Assembly: GCA_012295275.1 (NCBI GenBank)
Contig: CM022665.1
Location: forward strand, 20,109,650 to 20,123,149
Length of the DNA stretch: 13,500 nt
Source: Chrysomallon squamiferum
Taxonomy: Eukaryota; Mollusca; Gastropoda; Neomphalida; Peltospiridae
Direction of reading: 5' to 3'
Made by a program: the position numbers and the translations under genes. This document shows positions 1 to 8,600 of the stretch, one piece after another; the first letter of the stretch is position 1; each line of letters opens with the position of its first letter. A model generated the notes under the pieces. That model was given only the letters and a program-made list of their open reading frames with translations, searched no databases and was not told where the DNA came from.

Positions 1-1
1 C

Positions 2-122
2 TCCAGATATCATCGGTTCAGCTGTTTGTGAAGGTGACCTCGTTGGTCCACCACGGTGTTATTTGAGGACAGTCCATCTTCACCGTATAATCACTGCCTT
101 GACATGCGAGCAAAGGCAAGAT
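2..122 (+). pseudogene. Remnant of the ectodomain exon (3' third), inverted copy
   Basis: In frame 2 the sequence reads a HRFSCL motif, two TGA stops (29-31 and 35-37), then VLFEDSPSSPYNHCLDMRAK. This aligns with KRFHCL ... ENATSSYCFDLTGRAG at the end of exon 3 of the minus-strand gene. At the nucleotide level GGTTCAGCTGTTTGT matches GGTTCCACTGTCTGT. Where the gene has the donor GCAG|GTAAAC this copy has GCAAGATATAT, so the splice site is lost. The rest of the copy would lie to the left, outside the window. The match is short and by eye. The supporting evidence is that exons 4 and 5 follow in order. Confidence 0.55.
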
Positions 123-208
123 ATATTTTATACGACATTCTCCTCCTCTTCGTCCTCGTGTTTGCTCAGACTATAACTGAGCAGCTTTCTCATCTTGCAA
201 TTAATTTT

Positions 209-242
209 GTTTGTGTGTGTGTGCGTGTGTGTGTGTGTGCGT
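209..242 (+). repeat. (TG)n microsatellite
   Basis: About 16 TG units with one C interruption, just downstream of the ectodomain-exon remnant. The interval 243-480 shows nothing else I can support. Confidence 0.9.
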
Positions 243-480
243 TTTAGTGGAAACTTTACACATACAATCTGCATCTTTAGGCAATCCAAGCTTGACGAAA
301 TCTGCTCTGAACATTATTATTTACCTCAGTTCTTTTCTAAAATATAGTCTTTGCCGTGTTGTTGATCAGCATCTGTCCTGTTTGAGGAAATCAAAAACAA
401 AGCCATAAATTTTAGTTGGTGAAACCAAGTTGTTATGGAATTTTAGATTTAGTCAGAAACCATAAGCAAAATAAAATCAA

Positions 481-504
481 ATAATAATGATGATGATGAT
501 GATG

Positions 505-583
<79 letters not shown>

Positions 584-592
584 TTATTATTG
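481..592 (+). repeat. Compound triplet repeat (ATG)n(ATT)n(ACT)n(ATT)n
   Basis: Four successive triplet blocks are joined without spacers: ATG, then ATT, then a long ACT run, then ATT again. Each block differs from its neighbour by one base, so it looks like point mutations spread by slippage. It lies in the intron of the pseudogene between the ectodomain and stalk remnants. Confidence 0.95.
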
Positions 593-768
593 TATTAATT
601 TTTTCTAAAAGATGTTAAAAAATTTAATTTTTCTACATCACTCTTCTTTCTCTGTGTTAGGTATGAAATTTTTGGAAGGGCTACAGAAGCTAAAAGTTTC
701 TTAACTTACGTTTCTCCTCACATATAATTTGATTAAATATTTTATTTTAATTTCGAAATGTCTTTCCA

Positions 769-859
769 GGCCTGGAAGCAACTTGACCATCTACTAGGAA
801 TTCGTCCAGTAGTAATTTGTAGAGCATTACAATAATAAAACAGGAAAATACAATTACAG
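769..859 (+). pseudogene. Decayed stalk exon (exon 4) of the inverted copy
   Basis: The 80 bases before 769 closely match the end of intron 3 of the minus-strand gene, including TTGATTAA, ATTTTATTTTAATTTC and an intact TTTCCAG acceptor. In the inherited phase the exon reads GC CTG GAA GCA ACT TGA, so the position of the conserved Cys147 codon (TGC) is a stop. The Thr/Pro repeats are missing. The 3' end, AACAGGAAAATACAATTACAG|GTAGTATATTG, aligns with AACAGGAGTGAAGAATACAATGACAT|GTAATATATT, so the donor position is kept. Its length of 91 nt no longer keeps phase 1. Confidence 0.7.
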
Positions 860-1245
860 GTAGTATATTGTTTAATAACTGCTCATCGTTAGCTAAATAA
901 ATTATGTAGATAAATCTGAGTTAGACCAAAGTAATTATATAATTTAATAACAAGTGATAATTAGCTAAATGATATATGTAAATATATCTGAATTAAAATA
1001 CAAATAATATATTTGTTATTAATTACTGATCATTAGCTGAAGAAAGAATGTAGATACATTTTTTGTCATTGTACAAGTGATATATTATTTTACACATTAC
1101 TGATTATTACTATGTAGATATATGTGAATTAAACACGACTACACTGTCATTTAATATATTATTTTGTATTATATAAAATATATCTAAACTGAAAACGACT
1201 GCAAGTAATATATTATTTAATAACTACTGATAATGAGCTAAATAA
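860..1245 (+). repeat. 72-bp intronic minisatellite, about six units, beginning at the splice donor
   Basis: Degenerate units begin near 860, 931, 1003, 1077, 1146 and 1205, with spacings of about 71, 72, 74, 69 and 59. The consensus is roughly GTAATATATTATTTAATAACT, then ACTGAT-ATTAGCTAAATAAA, then GTAGATATATCTGAATTAAA. The first unit begins exactly at the GT donor of the pseudogene stalk exon, and several later units keep a GT at the same place. The same repeat fills the equivalent intron of the intact gene (5870-6111). Confidence 0.75.
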
Positions 1246-1279
1246 AGTATGAACACACATTTTTATACATTTATTTCAG

Positions 1280-1332
1280 TTATCATCGCTGCTGTTACCC
1301 TCTTTGTAGTGTTCTACATCCGAAGACGTTGA
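1280..1332 (+). pseudogene. Transmembrane exon (exon 5) of the inverted copy
   Basis: After acceptor TTTATTTCAG, phase 1, the sequence encodes VIIAAVTLFVVFYIRRR and then TGA. It is a membrane helix with an arginine stop-transfer, parallel to exon 5 of the minus-strand gene but shorter and with almost no tail. The exon itself is still open. Taken with the stops in the two exons before it, the copy is best read as a pseudogene, unless other upstream exons splice to it. Confidence 0.68.
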
Positions 1333-1436
1333 AAACATTCAGTTTGAGAACGTTTTATAACTCTGGTCCAGCTGATAAAATTTGTAACAAACTAATTTTT
1401 CTGTCATCATAAGTTTATGTACATTGTTACCAATAC

Positions 1437-1504
1437 AACAATAATCTCAGCTACTACTACAAATATTACTACTACCACTACTACTACTATTACTACTATT
1501 ACTG

Positions 1505-1547
<43 letters not shown>

Positions 1548-1855
1548 GTATTCTTAAATTACTACTAATAGCTACCGCAACTATTACCACTGCAACAGTT
1601 ACTATTGGTACTACTACTTCTGCTACTGCTAGTAATATTATTAGTAGTACTACTGTGGTTTATAATCACAAGAATGACCTAGTGTACTGTTTCAATTACT
1701 GTACTATTACTACACTTGTTACTACTATTGCAACTACTATGCTATTACTACACTTATTACTACTATTACTAGTGCTATTACCAGATCCAATACAAATACT
1801 ATTATTACTACTACTATTGCTACTACAACTACTGCTACATTCTTGCAACTACTTC
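1437..1855 (+). repeat. Long imperfect (ACT)n tract downstream of the pseudogene
   Basis: About 420 bases of ACT triplets, with a pure core near 1508-1546 and heavily diverged flanks rich in ATT, GCT and ACC triplets. Frames through it are open only because of the repeat. The intact gene has the same tract in the same relative place on its own strand (5028-5400), so the repeat predates the duplication. Confidence 0.88.
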
Positions 1856-2041
1856 TAGGGTTGTCGGATATATGTTTCTTTCCTCCTTTGTTTGTTTGTT
1901 CTCTGTTTCTTTGTTTAAATTTTGTTTCTATGCTGCTTGGTATTGTTATTTAGTTTGTGTATTTATTTTCAATGTTTATTTTAATTTTATTTTACTGTAC
2001 GTAATTTTCATCCAGTTATATTAAGTCTAATAACTCTTACA

Positions 2042-2196
2042 TGCATCACATTCTGCAATAAACCATTTAATATTCCCAAACTTCATCATAGTCTGCAAAA
2101 CATTATTTCACATTCTGCAAGACATAACCTCACATTGTGCAAAACATAATTCAACATTCTGCAAAACTTTGTCTCACCTTCTGAAAAACATAAATA
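2042..2196 (+). repeat. 22-bp tandem repeat, left arm
   Basis: About five to six degenerate units of roughly CACATTCTGCAAAACATAAT. The last three are spaced exactly 22 bases apart. The reverse complement of this unit makes up the array at 3088-3386, so the two arrays are inverted relative to each other. The preceding interval 1856-2041 is AT-rich with no feature seen. Confidence 0.75.
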
Positions 2197-2250
2197 AATA
2201 TAATTATCGGCTTATTAAAAAGTATTAAAATAACATATTAGTATAGTTAC

Positions 2251-2281
2251 CAGCTGACACACAACAAGTAACCCACAGCAT
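2251..2281 (-). pseudogene. Orphan copy of the signal-peptide exon
   Basis: On the minus strand this reads MLWVTCCVSA followed by donor GCTG|GTAACTATA, against MLLITCCVSA and GCTG|GTAAGTATA in the intact gene. Flanks match on both sides: TAACATATTAGTATA against TAATATATTAGTATA downstream, and AAAAACCTGTACCTG then GTAGAAAAAAGTTTAG upstream. It lacks the roughly 139 bp equivalent to 9276-9414, with the first ATG, the E-box and the UTR. No matching exons 2-5 follow on the minus strand to its left, where the opposite-strand pseudogene lies instead. Confidence 0.72.
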
Positions 2282-2350
2282 GGTTAGAAGCAGGTACAGG
2301 TTTTTAAAACATAACTCAAATGTGTTAGTAGAAAAAAGTTTAGCAGTACA

Positions 2351-2586
<236 letters not shown>

Positions 2587-2873
2587 AAAATACTTTCTAA
2601 AGCAAAAGAAAAAGTTGCTGTCTTCTTTCCGAGAACAAAAATTAGGAGGATCTATTTAAATTTAACAAGTACTTTTTGTTATATATATATATAATTAAAT
2701 TAAAATTTAATTAAGAATGTTATCATAAAATGATCGACAAATGCTACAAATCATAATGGATTTATTTAAGTGTATTATCACCCTTATTAAGTAAAACACA
2801 CATGTCTAAAATAAATCATTTTTGTGTCTTTCATTGTGTTTTATTTTTATTTCATTTTTATTTATTTATTTAG

Positions 2874-2944
<71 letters not shown>
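2874..2944 (+). repeat. (ATT)n microsatellite
   Basis: Seventy-one bases of perfect ATT triplets. The frame reading poly-Tyr through it is an artefact. The flanks at 2586-2873 include AATGTTATCATAAAATGATC and a following segment that match 10085-10130 upstream of the intact gene. Confidence 0.95.
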
Positions 2945-3087
2945 GTTTCTAAAGGAAAAAGTACATTTTCGCTCTTGAGTCTAATTTCAGTGTATGGAAA
3001 TCACAGATCTAAAATGTAAATAATATTGGAGGGCATTTATATCTACAAAGATACGGCATGATGGTTTCAGTGACTATGGGATTAAGT

Positions 3088-3386
3088 TATGCAGAATGTG
3101 AGATGCTGTGTTTTTAGAAAACGAGATGATGTTCTTTCTTTTGCGAAATGTTAGTTTATGTTTTGTGGAATCTGTGATTGTTGTTTTTGGGTGTTTTTTT
3201 GTAGAATGTGAGATGATGTTTTACAGAATGTGAGATGATATTTTGTAGAATATGAGATGATGTTTTGTAGAATGTGAGATGATGTTTTACAGAATGTGAG
3301 ATGATATTTGTAGAATGTGAGATGAAGTTTTACAGAACGTGAGATAATGTTTTGTAGAATGGGAGATAATGTTTTGCAGAATGTCA
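3088..3386 (+). repeat. 22-bp tandem repeat, right arm (inverted relative to 2042-2196)
   Basis: A clean core at about 3200-3386 repeats GTAGAATGTGAGATGATGTT (unit 22 bp, about eight to nine copies, some with ACAGAATG instead of GTAGAATG), with diverged units before it. Its reverse complement, CTCACATTCTGCAAAACAT, is the left-arm unit. Confidence 0.85.
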
Positions 3387-4167
3387 GGAAAAATAGTTGG
3401 ATGATTAGAGAGTGAGGATCAGATAATTGTCATTTCTCGTTTTAGCCTTTTTCTCATTCTAACTAACGCTAGTATTTTCACTCAGTGGTAAGGAGGATAT
3501 TCATGATTTGTTGTTGTTTATTGATACCAATAACCTCTGTGTATCGTGTTTCTTCCTGACAAAGCAAGGAAACAGATGACGGTCAATAACCAGTAATCTT
3601 ACATAAAATTAATATCCACTGTGTTCGTGTTTCGTGCTACTTAATATCTACACAGTAATAAACAGGTCACTGTATTTCTGTTAATTTCGCTTGGTCGTCT
3701 TATCCGAGTGTCCAAGACGTAGCCGTCAGACACCAGCATGACGTTGTCTGCCTTTACTGGGTTCGTCGTTCCTTCGGATACACAATTTCTTAAAGCCAAT
3801 TCATTTCAGCACTAATACGCGTTTTAAATTGTAGAATAAAACGAAACGGTGTTTGGTGAGGAACCAAACTTGCAAACAGAACAAAATGAATTAATATTTT
3901 TCTAAATATATTTAGCTAATAAGTATTTAGTTTTGTAGATCGAAAGGGAGACAAATGGATTAATTACATCAAATTGGATCATATTTTTAAAAATATTTTA
4001 TATGGATGTTAATATTGTATTGATTGACTAAAACGTTTTAGCAAATTAGTGTATATGACTATATGATGATATTTTAAGTGTGTGGCTGACCAATAATTAT
4101 TTCACGTGGATACGTAGAAACATAAATGGACTTACATACTTTTTTCCATTAAGGTAAAGTAATGTAA
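3387..4167. other. Non-repetitive interval with one GC-richer island, no gene assigned
   Basis: The DNA is AT-rich and unremarkable except for about 3685-3795, which is close to half G+C. Both strands are open across it: minus 3805-3641 (55 codons including stop, read NVMLVSDGYVLDTRIRR in part) and plus 3662-3793 (AWSSYPSVQDVAVRHQHD in part). An ACAG precedes the plus frame as a possible acceptor. I could not link either frame to the membrane protein gene or to a known family. It could be an isolated exon or a mobile element remnant. Confidence 0.35.
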
Positions 4168-4232
4168 GTAAATAAAAAAAATAAAAAAATTATAATAAAT
4201 AAATAAACAAACAACAACAACAACAACAATAA
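4168..4232 (+). repeat. A-rich tract with (AAC)n
   Basis: Runs of AAAT and poly-A pass into ACAACAACAACAACAACAAT. The next interval, 4233-4500, is AT-rich with no feature I can support. Confidence 0.7.
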
Positions 4233-4500
4233 CATTTAATAGCTATATTACTCTCTGTTTCCTTGATACAGACTGAGATGTATATAGATTAGCTATTTCA
4301 TCAGCGTCTTGATAGGGATTCTACGTTTTTGTGCACTATTCTACGTCACACACGTGGAGTAATACAAATTTCACTTAACGTCAGACACTGACAAACTTTA
4401 TTGTTAATAAAGGTTATTGACACTGATAAAGAAAAAAATTCGTTGTGAAGTGTATATATTATTAATGTCTGTTTGCCATTTCTACCACCGATACATTTTC

Positions 4501-4593
4501 TAAAATAAAAAAAATAAAAATAATAATAATAATAAAAAAAAAAAAAAAAAATAAAATAAAATAATAATAAAAAAAAAAAAAAAAAAAAAAAAA
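4501..4593 (+). repeat. Poly-A and AAT-rich low-complexity tract
   Basis: Ninety-three bases contain almost only A and T, with two long A runs. No open frame or target-site duplication was seen that would mark a retroposed tail. Confidence 0.85.
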
Positions 4594-4664
4594 TCTAAAA
4601 TCATATCCCCGTCATAGGAAAATAAAATCATTTAACATAATCATAAAAACATTATTAATTACAT

Positions 4665-4677
4665 GATAATAATAATG

Positions 4678-4732
<55 letters not shown>
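4665..4732 (+). repeat. (AAT)n microsatellite
   Basis: About 22 AAT triplets with one G interruption near the start. The interval after it, 4733-5027, is AT-rich and holds nothing I can assign. Confidence 0.93.
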
Positions 4733-4733
<1 letters not shown>

Positions 4734-5027
4734 GGTAACGGTAGCAAAGTACGGTAGATTTATTTTATCCGATCACGTGACTAGTAAAAAACAATAAATG
4801 GAGAATCTCAGATAGTTATTACACTTAATATAATAAGTAGGATGACAATTCTGAACAGTAAAAAGCAAAATAAATAAAATAAACAAAATACAACAATTAA
4901 ATAATAGTAACAAATAACAAAGGAACAGAATTTAAACAAAGGGACAAAGGCGCAAATGGAAAAAAAATTAAATACTGACAACAACAAACATCATTTATTG
5001 GTCGATACATATGTCTCCCAAATCTAG

Positions 5028-5400
5028 AAGTAGCAGCAATAGTAGCAATAGTAATAGTAATTGTGGTAATAGCAGAAGTAGTAGTAGTAGTACTAGATAT
5101 GATAACAGTGGTACAAATCTTAGTAATAAGACTAGCAATAGCAGTAGCACTTGTAGTAATAGTCTACAAGTAATATATTATTTATTAAATACTTTAACAC
5201 AACAATATGATTATTAGTATTTCTATTCTTGTTTCTATTATTACTGCTACCACGACGTAGTAGTACTATAGGCATTAGTAATATGAGTAGTAGGAATGGC
5301 AGTTGTGGTAGATGCTATATAGATAGTAGTGGTGGCAGTAATAGTAGAAATTGCAGTAGTATTAGTTGTAGTAGAGACAGTTGTAGTGTTGGTAACGTCT
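5028..5400 (-). repeat. Imperfect (ACT)n tract downstream of the intact gene
   Basis: Written on the plus strand this is AGT/AGC/AAT triplets, in two blocks (about 5028-5165 and 5260-5400) around a less repetitive centre. On the minus strand it is (ACT)n lying 3' of the last exon, exactly as at 1437-1855 for the pseudogene. Serine- and Asn-rich frames through it on the plus strand are repeat artefacts. Confidence 0.82.
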
Positions 5401-5514
5401 ACACAGACTGATGAGGACACAAAAATTGTAATTTGGCTAAGTTTATCAGCTGAACTACATAATTATTATCAGAGATCATCAGTAGGATGACTGATTTTCA
5501 AAAAAAGATCTCAC

Positions 5515-5520
5515 TTTATT
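5515..5520 (-). promoter_or_regulatory. AATAAA hexamer overlapping the stop codon
   Basis: The sequence CAATAAAGTG places a perfect AATAAA hexamer across the TAA stop of the membrane protein gene. If used as a poly(A) signal, the 3' UTR would be only a few tens of bases. It may be chance, since the last codon CAA plus TAA followed by A creates it, and homology to the pseudogene continues about 100 bases further downstream. Confidence 0.25.
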
Positions 5521-5637
5521 GATTTTCCTCAGACCTCTTTGAGGTCTCCACATGACGTTCTCGAGATCTACAACAATACACTATGGAGATAATAACAGCA
5601 AACACAAGGACGCTTGCAACAGCTCCTATGATGATGA
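5516..5637 (-). CDS. Exon 5: transmembrane helix, cytoplasmic tail and stop
   Basis: After acceptor TTTCTTTCCAG the phase-1 exon continues codon 223. Residues 223-245 (FIIIGAVASVLVFAVIISIV then YCC) form one hydrophobic helix ending in two cysteines that could be palmitoylated. RSRER follows as a positive stop-transfer, and the tail ends SKRSEENQ before TAA at 5518-5516. The tail is 17 residues long, with no recognisable kinase, ITAM or ITIM motif. The orientation is type I. Confidence 0.85.
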
Positions 5638-8600
5638 CTGGAAAGAAAACAACACAATAACTGCTTATAAAAGATAAAGACAAAGTATAGAGTCGATGTC
5701 TTCTTGCCGTATGTATCAGTGTGATCAGGTTTGACATAGCATAGCACACGCCAATATACTGTATTAAAATAGACAAACACAGATGTACACACTCACAGAT
5801 ATATTTTAAAGTATTAGAAATATCAGCGATTATTTAAAGAAATTCTGGCACTAAGAGATAATTATAGAAACGTGTTCCTACTTTATACAGCCAGTTAGCA
5901 GTAATTATAAAATAAAATATTATTTTTAGACTAAATCAGATATATTTACACGAAATATTTAGCTGTTTGTAAATAATATTTTGCTCTTTTGTTCGGATAT
6001 TTTTGCATATAATTATCAGTAATTGTTAAATAATATACTAATTTTAGAACCACTCAGATATATCTGCATACTTATTGACTAGTTATAAGTAGTTATTAAA
6101 TAATATATTACATGTCATTGTATTCTTCACTCCTGTTGCTACTGTGCTAGACTCGCTGCTGGTTGGCGTCTCTGGCTGGATAGTAGCTGGCGTCTGTGGC
6201 TGGATAGTAGTTGGCGTCTGTGGCTGGATAGTAGCTGTCGTCTCTAGCTGGATAGTAGTTTGCGTCTGTGGCTGGATAGTAGCTGGCGTCTGGGGCTGGG
6301 TAGTAGTAGCTTCTCTTAATTTATTTTGTTCGTCCTTGCAAACTATTTTCAAATCTGGTAAACGTTCAGAAATTAAAATAAAATGGTTAATCAAGTTAGA
6401 TGTGAGATGAAACATAAGTTGAAAAAGATTTGCTTTTGTATTCCTTGTAAAAACGTAAGACGTAACATTTTATTTACGAGAAATTCCTATTGACACAAAG
6501 AGCGGACACGGATTAGAAGTCTCGCAATGAAAGGTAGATCATGTAAAACAGTGCATAGTTAATATCCTTTTGGAAGAAAACAAAGTATTTCGTTTTATAT
6601 TCATTGTTTTCTGGTCTACAATATTGCAAAGACTGAACAAAAATATTTGTTATAAAGACTAAGGCTGAGTACAGATTTCGTCAGACGTCCATTAGTGAAA
6701 TCTGTAGTCTGTGTTTTCCTACCAGTCAGCACAGAAATATCTGTAAGATCAGAGAGTCACCAAGCTTCAGTATAAAAAAAAAGAAGAAGACAAGGACGAT
6801 GCTGTAAAATAAAACGACAATGTTTACCTGCTCTTCCTGTCAAGTCAAAGCAGTAGCTGGACGTTGCATTTTCTCTCTGCTTCGTTAACACGATGTCAAA
6901 TGGCTCAGGTGTAACATCTCTAATGAAAGTACGTGACAACAGACAGTGGAACCTTTTAAGGGATTTCGCCCGAAACTCTACCTGAGATCCACAATCTAGC
7001 CCAGCGGCGGTGGACACCATCACTTGCATTATACGTGATGACGTCTTGAGAACGCACGTGCATTTCATAATGGGGTACGCTGAGGCGGAAGTGTCGAGGA
7101 ACAAGCGGATACTAGTTGCTGAAGAATTAGTACACATTTTAACAACTGAAAAAATAAATTAAAAAAATAAATTACGTGAACAGACTGGCAAACGAAAAGA
7201 AATTAATTATGGCATTATATAATATGTATCACAATATTGTAAGATAGATAAATATATAACTAAATCAACAAATAAGTATATTAATAAATTATCAAATAAT
7301 AAGTTATTTGTTTCTAAGGTTGATTCGTCTGTTAAATTATCACTCTTTGTGACATATTTCGTTTTTCATCTGGGTTTTTCTAATTAATTCATTATTTTTC
7401 TTCTCATTTTCCCATTGTTTTATACACATTCAAACATAACACATCACCATCATTGTCATCATCGTCAACATTGTTAGTAATATTGTAGTGCAGTTGATAG
7501 TAATACAATAATAGTTGCAGCAGCAGTAGCAACATTAGTACTAGTAGAAGTATTAGTTGTGGTTGTAATATTATAGTACTAGCAGTAGTATGGTGGCAGT
7601 GGTGGTAGTAGTAGTAGTAGTAATAGTTGCAGTCATATGTGAGTATGGGACTCCACTGCGCTACCTGAAGAAGAGAATAGTAGTATAGGTAGTAGTAGTA
7701 GTAGCAGCAGTGTTAATAGCAGTAGCACCAATAATAGTAGTATTAATGGTAGTTCTATAGTATACACGTGACAAAGTAATACACGACTAATGAATTCCAG
7801 GACACTAAGTGAAGAGTGCATTGGTTTGATAGTCAGTCTGATTACTTACGAAATTCATATACATTTAATTTTTGGACTTTAGTAGTAGTCATAGTGAGAG
7901 TAGTCGTGGCTAGTAGTCGTTAGTTCTAGTAGTAGTAGGAGTAGCAGTTGTAACAGTTAACTAATTATAGCTGTAGCAGCTGGAGTGGTAATAGTAGTAG
8001 TAGCATAGTAGTAGCAGTAGTAACACAATATTAGTAGTAATGATGTTTGTGATAGTTCTATGACTAAAGCATGGAATATACATACGCACACACACAGACT
8101 TTTACAAACACACACAAATCTGCTTTTTATGTTTGTTTGTACGCCTATATGTCTCTGTGTCTGTGTATGTGCTTGTCTGTACGTTTCTGTGTATGTGGGC
8201 TTGTTTGTGTTTTTGTTTTTATGACTATATATATATATGGTTGTCTATGTGTGTGACCATGTCTTTGTCTGTGTTTGTGTAATTGAAATAAGTAATACAT
8301 ACCTGGAAACGGTCCAGTGTCTAGACATGTATCCTCTGAAATAGTAGAAACACATTTACTGACCGACTGACTAATTAATTAATTTAGTTCTTGATTTATC
8401 TATCTTCTTTGTTGTTGCTTTTAAAAATTATTTCTGTATCAATTAGTTGTTTTTTTTGGGGGAGGTTGTTGTGTTTCAAATTTGTCTGTTTATTTGTTTA
8501 TTTTTGAATCTTTTTTTGTGTATGTGTCTTTACTTATTTTATCTTTGTGTTTTTATTCATTCATTCGTTTATTAAGCTATTTGTTTGCTCATTTATTTAT

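Noticed and set aside
1655-1858. Leucine-rich plus-strand frame resembling a membrane protein
   Set aside because: It is an (ACT)/(TTA) triplet tract. The hydrophobicity is a result of repeat composition.
2822-3019. Frame with a long poly-Tyr run
   Set aside because: Translation of (ATT)n read as TAT. No splice context or protein-like flanks.
3690-3790. tRNA-derived SINE suggested by a GGTTCGTCGTTCC box-B-like string
   Set aside because: No matching A box at the right distance, no cloverleaf and no A- or T-rich tail with target duplication, so the motif alone is not enough.
5011-5411. Ser/Asn-rich plus-strand frames
   Set aside because: Triplet repeat translation. The tract is the downstream (ACT)n of the minus-strand gene.
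6144-6410. Plus-strand 88-residue frame with GWIVVGVC-type repeats
   Set aside because: It is the opposite strand of the stalk exon minisatellite. The minus strand has flanking splice sites and joins to other exons, while this frame does not.
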